NCBI GenBank assembly: GCA_029449235.1
Contig: JANATG010000003.1
Span: 186,001-250,000, forward strand
Direction: 5' to 3'
From: Linnemannia schmuckeri
Taxonomy: Eukaryota > Mortierellomycota > Mortierellomycetes > Mortierellales > Mortierellaceae
Length of the DNA stretch: 64,000 nucleotides
Shown: positions 31,450 through 43,005 of the stretch, one piece after another
Layout: each line of letters starts with the position of its first letter
Position numbering within the stretch: position 1 is the stretch's first letter
The notes under the pieces: generated by a model
What the model was told of the DNA's origin: nothing
Database searches by the model: none
The model's input: the letters and a program-made list of their open reading frames with translations, nothing else
Made by a program: the position numbers and the translations under genes

Positions 31450-33196
31450 TATGATGTATGTGTTTGTGCAAGAAGGGTAAGGTGGGTGTGAATGAAGAAG
31501 GGTGGGTTGGGAGGAAAAGGAAGAGAGAAGTTAAAAGGGGAGAAGGAGGAAGGAAGGGGTAGAAGAAGGATGAGGAGAAAGGTTGTTGTGGATGTGAATG
31601 ATCAGATGAGATGGAGAATAAAAAGAAAAAGAAAAAGAAGAAGAAAAAAAGAAAGAAAACGAGGGAGATACGACCTCCCTTTTTATAATCCAAGGGATAT
31701 CCACCTTGGGATAATAACACCAATGTCACTAAAAAGAGGATCTCGCCCTGAGGGAGGTATGAAGAGAGAAAAAGGGGAAAAGTCGAATTGCAACGGACGA
31801 ACGAACGAACGGGTGGACAGAAAGACAGAAAGAATTCCACACATCTAAACAGGTCAGAAAGAACCAGACTCCTGTTCCGGAGAAAAGAGAGAAAGTGAAA
31901 GTAGACTACCATTTTAGTATTTTAGTGTAGAATGAAGTAAATGAGACCAAGAGAGCCAGAACTGGGAGGTCCACTTAGGTTTGAGAGGGTGAAGGGAAGG
32001 AAGGGAAGAGTAATGAGTGATGAAAAGGAAAGAGGGGATTGATTGGAGTTCCGATCATCATCACCGGATGGGATTGGACGGTGAAACCTGTCCTGTTGCA
32101 AAAGGGCTACTTCAACACAGATGGGTTTTTCATAGGGTTCACGAGACTTAACTTAAGATGGAAAGATGCAATATCTAAAGTTCATCTCTCTCCCTCATCT
32201 ATATTCATCCTTTCATTCAGTTCACTACTTAAAAAAAAAAAAAAAAATATATATAGAGAAAGAGAACACGTCGGGAAAAAAGTGGATACTCCATTACTCA
32301 TCCTTCACCCAGCACATCCACAACATCCTACTCACACACGAATGCCCTTTCTATTCTGTCTCCTTCCTTCACGTCCTCTCGGTAAAAAAAACATTCTCTC
32401 TCGTGCAACTCTCATTGCTAGTTGTGCGACACACGGCCTGCACGAGACTGATTGATCGTCATTGAGAGCACCAGCTTGTGTTTTGTTGTCTTGTGTGTTT
32501 CTCTGGTCCTTTTTGGACACAAAAATCACATAAATTTGCACCTGAATATATTGCTAGGTACCGCATCCATTTTTTAGTGATGTGAGGGGAAGAAACGACA
32601 CAACAAATGTGAGAAGAAAAAGTAAGATATTGATAACGCGCGATCATCGTCCCGCGCTCGGGCTATTTTTTCAAAGGCACTGTTGCTGTAAAAAGGAGGA
32701 TACTTAATGAGTATGTTGGTGGGTGCTTGTTGTATTGAAGAGAAAGTCTTTCGAGAGTAAACAAACAAAACGGCAATTGACCTCATTTGAACAACAAACG
32801 CAAAATCAAGTTATGAGCACAAAGTCATAACAAACAAACACCCACAAACAAACTTTCAAACAGAGCGGTACATTAGCGGATAAGCAGACGAATAGAAAAT
32901 AAGAGGCCAGATGGCAACTGAACAAACAAGCACTAGAGAAAAATGATAGGTTAAAGGACAGCTTTGATGTGTATTAAGAAGTAAAATAAGAACTAGTAAC
33001 TAGGTAGGTATCGAAGACGGGAGGACACAAAAGAATAAAAGTCTGTCAAAAATAAGCATGGAAATAGGAGGGCTAACTGCTACTGCTACTGCGCTCCTAC
33101 ACCGCTATTTCCATCATCGTGCGTCGTTTCTCATCGTTATTGTTAGTTGTTGCCTCGGGCTGTTGTTGCGGGTTGTTGTTGCATCCCAAAAGAGAC
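31450..33196. other. Spacer between the two UNC93-like genes
   Basis: This holds the promoter of copy 1 and the 3' flank of copy 2. A purine-rich leader lies at 31490-31670. No gene is seen on either strand. Confidence 0.5.
31678..31687 (-). promoter_or_regulatory. TATA box, UNC93-like copy 1
   Basis: TATAAAAAGG on the minus strand lies about 230 bp upstream of the ATG at 31449, followed by a purine-rich (plus-strand) leader. Confidence 0.6.
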
Positions 33197-34534
33197 TTAA
33201 GCCTGGATCTCGTGCTTCTCGTCCAACTTAGACTCGTGGTGCTCGGTGTCGTGGACAGCCTCCTCGGAGTGCTCCTCAAGGCGATTGGCGAGGAAGAAGG
33301 CACCGGGGATGGAAGCGACCAAGAGGGCAAAGCAAATGATCAACTCAGTCATGAAGGGGACCTTGAGAGCGTTGATTCTCCAGGAGATGGCACCACCAGA
33401 GGATTGAATGCACTTGTAGAAACCGGCGTAGCGGGAGAGGACGGTGACATCGTTGGAGAGGGCACCCATCAACCAGTAGCAGTATGTCTGCCAGGCAGCA
33501 TCACCTAATCCGTAGAAGATGTACAAGAACAACGGTCCAATGTAGACGCTAGCATCAGTGAAGTCGTGGTTGCCTGGGGGGTCATTGATGGTGTAGGTCT
33601 TTTGGAAGAAGATGCCTCCGATCCAGGTGATGGCGAAGAAAGCAGAGATGGTTCCAAGACCCCAGAGACCACGAGTGCGGCGGGGGACACCCTGGTAATC
33701 GAGGAGGCGACCGAAACCGTAGGAACCGGCAATCTGAGCACCCCAGTAGAGGATGTTGTTGAGCGACTGAGTGCGGATCGAGAACCAGCTCTGGACGGTG
33801 GCGAATTGGTAGGCGTAGAACCAGTTGGAGGACAGGAACATGGGGATGAGGACGACCATGCGCCAGTCAAAGAAAAGCTTCAAGGTAGCAAGGACTTCAC
33901 CAGTCCAGGTGGGGAACTCTTGGATCTTGACCTTGTCACCGTTGTTGCGCACAATCCTGGTAGGGGCAGCGAGGGTAAGAGCGATAATGGTTCCGATGGC
34001 CATGATGGACATGAAGGCAATGTAGATCGAGTCGGCGAGGGGACCGGTCGAGGTGGACTTGTAGTTGATGGCAAAAGGGATAATGGATCCAACGACCCCT
34101 CCGGAGTTAAAGGTGGCCCAGAAGTATCCAATGTAACGACCCTTCTCCTTCTCACTGGGGTACGCCATCATCATGGCACCCTGCGCGGTCCAGAGCATGG
34201 CAGCGCCGATACCTAGGAAAGCACCAGCGATGATTGAGAACCAGCCAGTCTTGTGGTGATTGTAGGAGAGGAAGGATCCAGCGTAGATGCAGTAAGCGGA
34301 GCTACCAATGAAGATGGTCCACTTGGGTCCGAGTTTGTTGTGGATGGCACCAGCGAGGAGGCCAGCGAGAGCGAAACAGGTATTGAGGGCAACGTTGGCG
34401 TTTTGGCCGATCTTGGAGTCGACCTGACCACCGGCACCGAGAGAATTGAGGGCATTGTACATGCCGGGGCAGCAGAAGCAGATGAGACCCACGGCGAGCA
34501 CCTGGGCCAAAGGAGAGTTCCAGCGGAAACCCAT
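33197..34534 (-). CDS. UNC93-like major facilitator superfamily protein, copy 2
   Basis: A single exon encodes 445 residues, the same length as copy 1. It matches copy 1 along its whole length: GFRWNSPLAQVLAVGLICFC, CPGMYNALNSLGAGGQVDSK, NKLGPKWTIFIGSSAY, WTAQGAMMMAYPSEKEKGRY, YAYQFATVQSWFS, DAAWQTYCYWLMGALSND, and YKCIQSSGGAISWR. Differences concentrate in the central loop (residues about 185-215) and the C-terminal tail, which here is His/Glu-rich (SEEAVHDTEHHESKL). About twelve membrane segments are expected; location and cargo are unknown. The tandem position, equal length and lack of introns show that the two genes arose by local duplication. It has its own TATA box 147 bp upstream. Confidence 0.9.
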   Translation of the reverse strand: MGFRWNSPLAQVLAVGLICFCCPGMYNALNSLGAGGQVDSKIGQNANVALNTCFALAGLLAGAIHNKLGPKWTIFIGSSAYCIYAGSFLSYNHHKTGWFSIIAGAFLGIGAAMLWTAQGAMMMAYPSEKEKGRYIGYFWATFNSGGVVGSIIPFAINYKSTSTGPLADSIYIAFMSIMAIGTIIALTLAAPTRIVRNNGDKVKIQEFPTWTGEVLATLKLFFDWRMVVLIPMFLSSNWFYAYQFATVQSWFSIRTQSLNNILYWGAQIAGSYGFGRLLDYQGVPRRTRGLWGLGTISAFFAITWIGGIFFQKTYTINDPPGNHDFTDASVYIGPLFLYIFYGLGDAAWQTYCYWLMGALSNDVTVLSRYAGFYKCIQSSGGAISWRINALKVPFMTELIICFALLVASIPGAFFLANRLEEHSEEAVHDTEHHESKLDEKHEIQA

Positions 34535-34680
34535 CGTTGCTTTTTTTTATTTGGAGGAGTGAGGAAGGGGAGGTGAGGAGGAGTAGAGGGGTGGAGGAGA
34601 GGCAAGGCGAGGAGGGAATAGGGAGGAGATGATTGATCCGAGCCGATGGGGAGAAAAGAAAACGAAAGAGGATGGGATCA

Positions 34681-34688
34681 CTTTTATA
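34681..34688 (-). promoter_or_regulatory. TATA box, UNC93-like copy 2
   Basis: TATAAAAG on the minus strand lies 147 bp upstream of the ATG at 34534. Confidence 0.55.
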
Positions 34689-37084
34689 GTCCTTGTACCC
34701 ATGGTGGAAAGATCGGGATAGACGATGCGAATAGGTATAAAAAGGATCATACTGGCTGAGAAGAATGGGTTGCCTGACAGGATGGTTGTTGCACAAAAAG
34801 ACCAAAGATGTTTGCTACTTCATGATGAACAGAGACAATCGAAGGAAAGACTGGAAGGAAAGGTCGAGAGAGAAGAACTGTGGGAGGAGATAATGGAGCA
34901 TGATCAAACAATGGATAACGCATCGTTATGCATCCTCTTTGGTCTTCTGTCGACTGTTGAGTTACATTATTGTTATTTACTTTTTCTTTTGTTTTTTTTT
35001 TGACGCCCACTCCTCAAAATGTTGTTGCGGATCTAAACTAGGCCAGCATTGGAGACGGAAAGGAAGGAAAGGGAAAGGGTAGCGGTGCATCATTCTGGGC
35101 GCAGGGAAAGAAAAGAAAAACAAACAAACAAAAAAGAATGGAGATGGCGGATGATTGGTGAAGAGGATCGATCATCCATCCAAACCTCATTTACACTGTC
35201 TATTTGTCTCCATCCTTCCTCTTCACAATCTTTTGCTCTTTCTTCCTTCCTGTGCACAGTGAGTTCGTGACCCTGCGTTCAAGATTCGACGCCTCCATTT
35301 GCTTCCATTGCGTTGTCTCTGCCCTTGTCCCTATCCCGCTTGGATTTTGATTGTACGACAATCGAAGGGAGCATTTACGGATGTGCTTTATGGAGGATGG
35401 GAACAAGATGATCTGCACCGCCTCACGACCACAACATCAACAAACAAGCAAAAACACACACGAAGAGGATGACAGACAGAAAAAGGAAAGAGGAGTGAGC
35501 TCCGTGGTCATTATTTCTTTCTTGGCAAATATTAATCAGCTATTATTTATGTGGGATAGGGTGGGCAAGAGTCGAGAAAAGTGAGAAAAAAAACCTTAGT
35601 CTTGATCTTGGCCATCGATAAGAAACTCTAAATCGTGGGCGTGCATGCAGAATTTTTTTATTCCTTTGAATTTGGTAGGAACGCGGAAGCAATAACCGCT
35701 GGGACGCGCTCTAAAAAAAACCAAAGCAATCGACGACGTGGTGCGTGTATTTGTCTCACACGCGAGGCAAGGAGATATAATGAAACTGACAGAGAGAGCA
35801 AGATGGAATAGAAGAAGAAATTGTCTAGGTCATCCTGTTTATTTTCTCCCCTTGTCCCCTCTTCGACACCATCTTGTTGCTTCACTGCGAGACTAACCGA
35901 CAAAAACAAACAACAAAAGATAAAAAGGACGGCCAACGAGTGGTTCGTTGCTCGTGATGAGGAAAGTTGCCAAGGGACGCTCTCGGCGTTCCCTTCTTTT
36001 TCCTACAGTATTTGTTTTCTGTGTGCTATAGCTGCATGCAAGCAAAGAAGGAAATCAGGTCAAATAATGCACACGGATAACAATTCGGGCGTGAGGCAGT
36101 GCAGCCGCAACAACTGCGTATGCATTCATCGAGCATCATGATGATGACTGATGGATATAGTAAGTTAAGTTAACATTTTCAAAAGAGCAGCCAATTGGAC
36201 AGTCCAGAAGAACGTACCAGATATGATATCTGATACACCTCATACTCATAGACAGATGGGACTATTTTACTCCAACGCAGTACTAACTAATGGTGCCTGG
36301 CTAAACTGGGCCTAATCAGTTATTATTTAAATTGATATTGACCAATTCATTCCTCTATTGAATCTCTCACCATCAACCCTTTCCTCCAATCCAAGCGAGT
36401 GCGTTCACAATCACAACCACACTCCTCCCTTTCCTTCCTTCAACCCCACCATCACCCCTATCCCTCCCCTCACAGCCCACAACCTTCATCCATCCAACCC
36501 GCGCCCCCTCTCTCCTCCTTCTCCACTCGCTCCTTTGCTTAGTCTCCTTAGCCTTCCTCTTCTGCTCCTCTGAATCCAACGCCAACGCATGGTGTGTGTG
36601 TTTCTGCGATTATCTCAACCTTGTCTCTCTCGATTGTACATGGACAATGTACAGCTCTCCTTTCCTTCGACTGGATGCGTCAATCTTCGACAACGATATG
36701 AACGCATTCCCCTTCCCTTTTCTCTTTTTTTCCTTTGTCCTTTGGATCTTTCCTTCCATCCTCTCCTCCATTTTGGTTTCTATTTCGTTATCTCGAACCA
36801 TCCAAGAGCCACCACAACCAAGGAACGGGAAAAGAAAAGGAGCGAACCACCTCACCTGCATTGATAATGCTCCTCTTTCATGCAAGATAACAGTAGTGTC
36901 CTTCAATAGTGAAAACACAATAGTTTTACGTCTCCTCCTTTCTTTTCCACCTTTTCATATCTTTTCATTTCTTTTCTTTGTCCCTTATTCCTTCGATCTA
37001 GATTCTAGCTTGTCAGAGTTGGTGTTTTCACAACCGCATCTCTCTTTTCACTCTTGAAACTATCTGCCGTTTTTCTTTTGTATT

Positions 37085-37086
<2 letters not shown>

Positions 37087-37116
<30 letters not shown>
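37087..37116. repeat. Poly(T) tract, 30 bases
   Basis: An uninterrupted T run inside the gene-poor spacer. Confidence 0.95.
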
Positions 37117-37117
<1 letters not shown>

Positions 37118-39171
37118 TTTATTTGGGTTTTGGTGATTACTTGCTTACGATCTATGCTCTCAACCAACCAACTCTTGCTTTCCCCAACTCTTTTGTCTTC
37201 CTAGAGTACATGTTATTTTTGTTCTTGTTCATGCACGGAAATAGCATTCATATTCGTTTATTGCTGGACATGAAAAGTTGGAAGTGAATTGGGCTCGGCT
37301 TCAGCATCAATTTGTGAACTATAGACACGGCTATTCACCAAAAGCAAGTTATAATAAAGTAATGTGTTTAATGAATACCACTGAACAGAGAGAAAAAAAA
37401 AGAGAGAGAGAGAAGTCTCCATCTATTCTGTGGCCAATTGTTGTTCCCCTTCCCCGCCTTTCATTTCTGCATTTTTCCTGACTATTTCTTATTGTACCTT
37501 TCTTCAGGTAGTCATCTCCCTTCTTCTTCTCGTCTTCTCCAATTCATAGTTCTAGCCCTTTTTTCCCCCCTTTCATAGTCGTTTCCTCTTTCGTCTTGAC
37601 CTACCCACTCACAAACTCACTCACACGATTCTTCTTACCCCAAGACTTAGAGTAGGACCGACAGATGATGGCCTGCGGTAGGTCCAGTTTCATAGACATC
37701 CCCCAACCTAAACCCACCCATCAACCTTTCCTTTCACTCATGACGCATCAACCAATGGGGATGTCTCACCCCCAGAAAAATCAAGTATACCCTTTATTGT
37801 GTTTCCTTTCCTCTTTTGCCTCCACTCCGAAGTTACTTCCCTTTCATTCTCTCTTTTTGGGGCTAACATCTGTTCTGTCTATCTCAACCGCATGACTTAT
37901 TCGCTCTCGGACTGGTGTCTCTTGGTGCCACCACGGAACTGCCAGATATTGTATCTTTTCCATCTAGAGTTCATATCATTTGTTTGTTTAATATCCTTGT
38001 CATATTGTCATAGTTTACCCTTTTGCGCGTTTAGTAGAGTTTGAGAGACAAAAGAAAAGGGAAAAAGGAAAAAGAATGGGCAAGGCTAGACTTGTTCACC
38101 TCTCTTCCTCATCTCTCTCTCCAACCACTTACCAGTCTCCTTTTTTTACTTTCCCTCCAACCGACAACAACCAACCACCGAAGGTGAAATGTCCATTTTC
38201 CGGTTTTGTCGCAAACCCCTATTTGGCTAGGAAGTTAAGTTAACTTGCGAGTGAAATTTGAGCGGAAGGAGTGAGTGAGATGAAATATCAAAAGTACCAC
38301 TTGCTCGACTCGTTCTCCGACAATGAGTTCCACGGATGCCCCTGGCTGGGTTTACACCACACTGTTTTTAGGCCGCCCCTCCTCTTCCCCGTTTCTCATT
38401 TTCTTATTTTTCTCTTCCCGAACACGTAAAAAACCGCACTCCGTCGCACATTTCCACGGACTATGCCCAAAACTAGTGTGAAATGTGTGAAATATGTGAA
38501 ATGTGCGAGTAAGTGAGAGCAGAGGGGAGGGAGACGGAGTGAGGAAGTAAGCTTGATTGGGACTCAGAAATGAGTGTCTGAGGAGGAGGAGGAGGAGGAG
38601 GAGGGAGTGAGGAATGAGAATCCATGGTGTGGAACACTGGTTTATGGGTGGGTCACGCCTGTGAGGTTAAAGGCGAGTGTGTGCATGAATGAAGTGAGGT
38701 AGGGGGAGAAAGGGATTATTGCAGAGGGATGAGTGTAGAGACAAGACAATCTACGCACACACCAATTGCGCGAGTGTCTGTAAGATGTGAGATATGATGC
38801 AGGTGCATCGGTGCTCTAGGGAAGGAAAGGCGCTCTGCTACTATGTACGATCAAAGGTGGGCATTGAGAGCGAGTAACGAAAAAGAAGAAAGCTCTTTAT
38901 CTTTCTGCGATGTGAGACTCAGACAGATGTTTGAGACCCTTTGGGACCACTTGGGGGTCGAACTCCACGCATCTTAACCGCTCTCTCTCGCTCACTCTCT
39001 CTTTTAGAGTGGTTAGTCATTAAGGGCATTCCAATAATTGCATCATGCTGCGCTTGCCTGATCAAGATTAAGTCAACTCTGTCCCTGCCCTGAATTTCTC
39101 CTTTTCTCAACCTCGGCTTCTCTCATCGCCCACACCGCTTCCTTACCTGATTCGCCGCAATCACTTTTCCC

Positions 39172-40062
39172 ATGCAGCTACAAGACTTCACCATCCGCAA
39201 TGTATGTTCTCTGTCTGTCCCATCACTTTTGCCTGGTGCTTCTTTTGTCTCTGTAAAGGAGTGGCTACTCTCTCTTTTTCCTCTACCGAGCGAGGAACCT
39301 GTCTTACAATAGTTCCACAAGCAAAAATAGTCCCTTTATTATCAGCCCCTTCCCTCCCCCCAGAAAAATAAGAAAGAAACAATCCTTCCTCCCTCATTTT
39401 CTAACTCGTTCACCCTTTTTTCCTCTTCACTCTTTCCCCCCGACGGTAATGCAATACAATACAATGCAATACAAATCCAATCCAAATCATAGACCTGCCC
39501 AGAGGAAGTGGACGAGTTCATTGACATCCTAGAAGAGGCCGCAGAATGGCTCCATTCCAACAATATTAAGCAATGGCCTCCAGGGATGTTCAGGACTCCC
39601 GCCTCCCGTGCCAGTATGCTCACTGGAATCGCCAACAAGCATTACTACACCATCGACTACCATCACCCTTCAGAAGCGGGAACTTATAAGAGAGAGATTG
39701 CAGGATTGTTTGTCACAAACTATGACGATCCCTTTGACGAGATCCTCTGGAAGGAGTACTTAACAAACCAAGGAAAAGACTGGAAGGATGCCCTGTACCT
39801 CCACCGACTGGTCCTGAGAGCACCCTACAAGGGAGTTGGTTTAACCCCCAAGATCATCGAGTTTGTCGAAGGAAAAGTGCAAGAGTCCGGTCGACATTTC
39901 TTGAGGCTGGATTGTCTGGCAGAGAATGAACGGCTACGGAAGTTTTATGGGACAAAGTGTCGTGGAGCGGGAAAGGGTGGGTTGGAGGAGTTGCCGACGG
40001 TGTGGAACCCAGATTGGGGGCTTGAGTTTGCTAGGTTTGAGCTCCAGGTCGTTCCCTTCTAG
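39172..40062 (+). CDS. GNAT-family N-acetyltransferase, copy 1
   Basis: Two exons (39172-39201 and 39493-40062) join in phase 0 to 199 residues. Exon 1 encodes only MQLQDFTIRN and ends at a GTATGT donor; the acceptor is ATCATAG. Exon 2 matches copy 2 throughout: PEEVDEFIDILEEAAEW, GMFRTPASRAS, DDPFDEILW, then WKDALYLHRLVLRAPYKGVG, the GNAT core strand and acetyl-CoA loop region, PKIIEFVEGKVQESGRHFLR, and LDCLAENERLRKFYGTKCRG. The Gln/Arg-x-x-Gly-x-Gly/Ala motif of GNAT enzymes is represented loosely by YKGVGLTPK. The substrate is unknown. It is the first of two tandem paralogues in the same direction, with exon 2 exactly 570 nt in both. Confidence 0.85.
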
Positions 40063-40429
40063 CCCCTTTTCTTTTTTTTTTTTTTTTTTTTTTTCCACTC
40101 ATGATTAAAATCTATGCAGTTGAACATTGGCAAAGAGACCACCATGGATAGGTTGTGGTGCTTTACGGATCAAACGAGCAGAATACTTGGTTGGGAGCGT
40201 GAGAAAAACAGATAAGCGTCAAGAGTCATGGACGTTCATCCTAGCGGGATAGGTTAATAGGCGCAGTTTGCAGGGGACATAGGATGAACAAATGGTGAGT
40301 CATTGCGCAGATCCACACTCTCTCTATTTTTCTACTCTTTTTAGAGTGGTTGGACAACTCTCTTTTTATTTCTCATCTAATCAAACAACAAACGACGTCT
40401 AGGAAACTCATCAGGAGTATAATACCACA

Positions 40430-41191
40430 ATGACTACAGCAACGACGACATCACTCCAGGACGAGTTCCTCATCAGGAATGTAAGTCACCACCACATCCC
40501 CCTTCCCTCATTCAGCCTTGCAACAAGGGATCCTTAGCAGTCAGGGAAACACTAACCCCTCAAGCATCCCCAAAACAATGCGTCGAATCTAACTCCCCCC
40601 CTCCCCCCATTCTTCTTAAAGACAAAGCCAGAGGAACTAGAAGAATACATCAACATCCTAGAACGGGCAGCAGAGTGGATGGAATCCCAAAACCTAGCCC
40701 AATGGATCCCAGGAACGTTTCGCAAACCCGACGCTCGCACCCACATCTCAAACGCGATCGCTTCCCAAACCTCCTTTGTCGTCATCCATCAACCTTCCTC
40801 GACAATCGCCGCTATTTTCGCCTTGAATTCTGAAGATCCCTTTGATCATATGTTATGGTCGCCGCTTTTGGGAGAGGATGGATGGAAGGATGCGTTGTAT
40901 GTCCATCGGTTGGTTGTTGAGAAGGCTTTCCAGGGACGCGGGATTGTGCCAAAGATTTTGAAGTTTACGGAGGAGTTGATTCCCAAGTTCGGAAAGGTGT
41001 TTTTGAGGTTGGATTGTAGAGGGAATAATCCTGGGTTGAGAAAGTTTTATCGGGAGAAGTGTCGTGGATTTGTGACGGATCCTGAGGATGGCGGTGAGGG
41101 GAGGGTGAAGGGGTTGGATGAACGGGGGACGTATACCAATCCTGCGACCGGGATCAACTATGCGCGTTTTGAGCGGCGGATCGTCTTCTAG
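40430..41191 (+). CDS. GNAT-family N-acetyltransferase, copy 2
   Basis: Two exons (40430-40480 and 40622-41191) join in phase 0 to 206 residues. Exon 1 encodes MTTATTTSLQDEFLIRN, ending in the same residues (IRN) as copy 1; its donor is GTAAGT. Exon 2 has PEELEEYINILERAAEW, GTFRKPDARTH, EDPFDHMLW, WKDALYVHRLVVEKAFQGRG, PKILKFTEELIPKFGKVFLR, and LDCRGNNPGLRKFYREKCRG. QGRGIVPK is a better acetyl-CoA pyrophosphate-loop motif than the equivalent in copy 1. A longer Asp/Gly loop precedes the last strand. The substrate is unknown. The spacer from copy 1 is only 367 bp and contains 23 T (40072-40094). Confidence 0.87.
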
Positions 41192-41652
41192 AGCCTCTCT
41201 CTCTTTGTTTATATATAACCAATGGTCTTTTACATAACATAAATAATTAAAGGGCCAAAAAATTGCTTTGTTCAGAGTTGAAGGCCAAGTTATCCTCTTG
41301 TTCCAATGTAATAGATACTGCTTTTACATATTTTGAGGGCATATCGTCCATTTGTGGATAGGAAAGAAACAATGCACGATGCAAGCAATTATATGGTATT
41401 CAGAATATCCAATGCTGTCAAGACTTTTGTTGTTCAATGTGATATTTTTATTAGGATTGGTTTTTGGTTATTTTTTTTTTTTTTTTTTGGTGGCCAAGGT
41501 AAAATACAAAGAGCAAGTAAGCAAGCACATAAAATACACAAAGGAGATATTAATACATGGTAGGCCAATGGATAATGAAGAATAAAAAAAAATCACAACA
41601 AAAGAACAACATGGGCGGGGGGATCCAAGAAGGACGTAAGCGAGTAGGCAGC
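41192..41652. other. Convergent spacer
   Basis: This is the spacer between the stop of acetyltransferase copy 2 and the stop of family member 3. It holds an 18-base T run at 41471-41488 and A-rich sequence; no gene. Confidence 0.5.
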
Positions 41653-43005
41653 CTAGACCGAGGTCTCGCCAGCGCCACAAGAAAGAGCGGCATGTCCGCA
41701 AAAGGCGGCCGAGGCGGAGAGGAACATGTTAGTAGCATTCAAGTTGACACCAGAGTCAAAGAGATCGTCGTCCTCGCCGTAATCGACTTCATCCTCATAG
41801 TCGTAAGCTCCGTGTCCCGAGCCAGTAATGCTACCAGTCTTGTCTGTAGCCTCAATGGCGTCCGAGCTCTCCAGATTCTTGCCGTCCAATTCGTGTCCAG
41901 CTGTGTTGCCTCCTTTGGCGGTCTCCTGATCACTGTCGTCATTGTCCCAGCCAGCAGTCGAGTCTGAATCATAGTTGTCCGTGCAAGAGGTCGAGGGATT
42001 GTCACTGTCAATCTTCTTGCTCACTCTGATGACATCCTTATTAACCTTGATCTTCTCGGCATCACTGTAGTCATCTCCAGAGGGGTAGTCTACAAAACTG
42101 CCCATATCAATCAAGTGAGTGGCTCTGAAATCATTCTTGTGGCTGTTGCTGCTGCGGGCCTTTGGAGTAATATTGCCATCTGTGTCATCCGTAGGAGTCT
42201 TGTCTCCATTCAAGTGCTTGAATCCCGGCTGCTCAAAAGGAACCCAGATCGCGTCAGCGTACTCAGGGCCCTCTCCAAAGTCACCGTCCCCAGCAAAAGC
42301 AGACTTGCGCTTGCGTTCATGCATACGAGTCAAGAACTCCTCAATGGACTCGTTCAGACCAGCATATTCTAAGTCCTCCTCAAAAACTGCCATCTCGTTG
42401 ATCTCGGCCCACGCGTCCTGGAAACCGTCATAATCTGTGAGCTTCTGGGGCAGGCCGTGGCTCACAGATCGTGCTGGCGAGGGGGGAGAGGCAACTGAGT
42501 TGCCATCATCCAAACCGATTCCGTTCAGCATCCGCAATGCTGTGCCAGGTGTACGCGCAGTCGAGTAAATTGGCGTTTCCAATTCCCCAGCATCGTAATC
42601 CGCCAGACCTATGGTTGACGTGGCACAGCCATCCTTATCTTCGTCATCGTCGACTCCTGTATCCTCCTGGGTTGCCGAAAGGCTCGAAGCACCGTCGGAC
42701 GAGTATCCATCATCGTTGTCGTCACTATCGCTCATGACCGTCTTGTCATCGTCGTCGTCACTGTTGTTGTTATCGTTGCAGCTGACCTTGTGCTGTGAGC
42801 CACGGCCTTTCCATTTGAAAAAGCGCGTCTTTCCTGAGGCTGGTCCTGTGACGAGGGTTGTAGTCATGGTCGCGGGTGAAGATGAAGGTGATGTAGGCGG
42901 AAACCGCGACGAAGAAGAAGAAAAGAAAGACGAAGACGATGAGGGAAGGGAAACGATGGGCTGACTTGATCGACGTCTCTTGACCACCTGGTCGTCCGTG
43001 GTCAT
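41653..43005 (-). CDS. Acidic KRR/FKW-family protein, member 3
   Basis: A single exon encodes 450 residues. The same order of parts as member 2 is kept: VKRRRSSQPIVSLPSSSSSF at the N-terminus; KTRFFKWKGRG; acidic DDDDDKTVMSDSDDNDDGYS; TIGLADYDAGELETPIYSTA; RTPGTALRMLNGIGL; PQKLTDYDGFQDAWAEINEM; AVFEEDLEYAGLNESIEEFL. The C-terminal half is acidic with DDSDQETAKGG and HELDGKNLESSDAIE. The last 35 residues differ from the paralogues (Ala/Cys-rich, SASAAFCGHAALSCG). There is no signal peptide or membrane segment; nuclear localisation is possible from KRRR. The function is unknown. The long 13-kb separation from member 2 with unrelated genes between shows that the family was spread, not only duplicated in tandem. 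Confidence 0.85.
   Translation of the reverse strand: MTTDDQVVKRRRSSQPIVSLPSSSSSFFSSSSSRFPPTSPSSSPATMTTTLVTGPASGKTRFFKWKGRGSQHKVSCNDNNNSDDDDDKTVMSDSDDNDDGYSSDGASSLSATQEDTGVDDDEDKDGCATSTIGLADYDAGELETPIYSTARTPGTALRMLNGIGLDDGNSVASPPSPARSVSHGLPQKLTDYDGFQDAWAEINEMAVFEEDLEYAGLNESIEEFLTRMHERKRKSAFAGDGDFGEGPEYADAIWVPFEQPGFKHLNGDKTPTDDTDGNITPKARSSNSHKNDFRATHLIDMGSFVDYPSGDDYSDAEKIKVNKDVIRVSKKIDSDNPSTSCTDNYDSDSTAGWDNDDSDQETAKGGNTAGHELDGKNLESSDAIEATDKTGSITGSGHGAYDYEDEVDYGEDDDLFDSGVNLNATNMFLSASAAFCGHAALSCGAGETSV

Larger units (their letters stand above)
34535..39171. other. Long gene-poor spacer (4.6 kb)
   Basis: Past the promoter of UNC93-like copy 2 I find no convincing gene. Long pyrimidine-rich stretches (36360-37130, 37440-38170) give many overlapping Ser/Phe/Leu/Pro frames. 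Repeats present are 30 T at 37087-37116 and (GGA)n at about 38580-38604. The only known-looking element at the right end is the leader of the first acetyltransferase. A non-coding RNA cannot be excluded. Confidence 0.45.

Noticed and set aside
31253..31912. Minus frame of 219 residues overlapping the start of UNC93-like copy 1
   Set aside because: It runs through the TATA box and purine-rich leader and shifts frame relative to the real gene; Ser/Phe/Leu-rich chance frame.
38940..39020. GGGGGTCGAACTCC, resembling a tRNA T-arm
   Set aside because: No matching acceptor stem, D-arm or anticodon arm can be folded around it on either strand.
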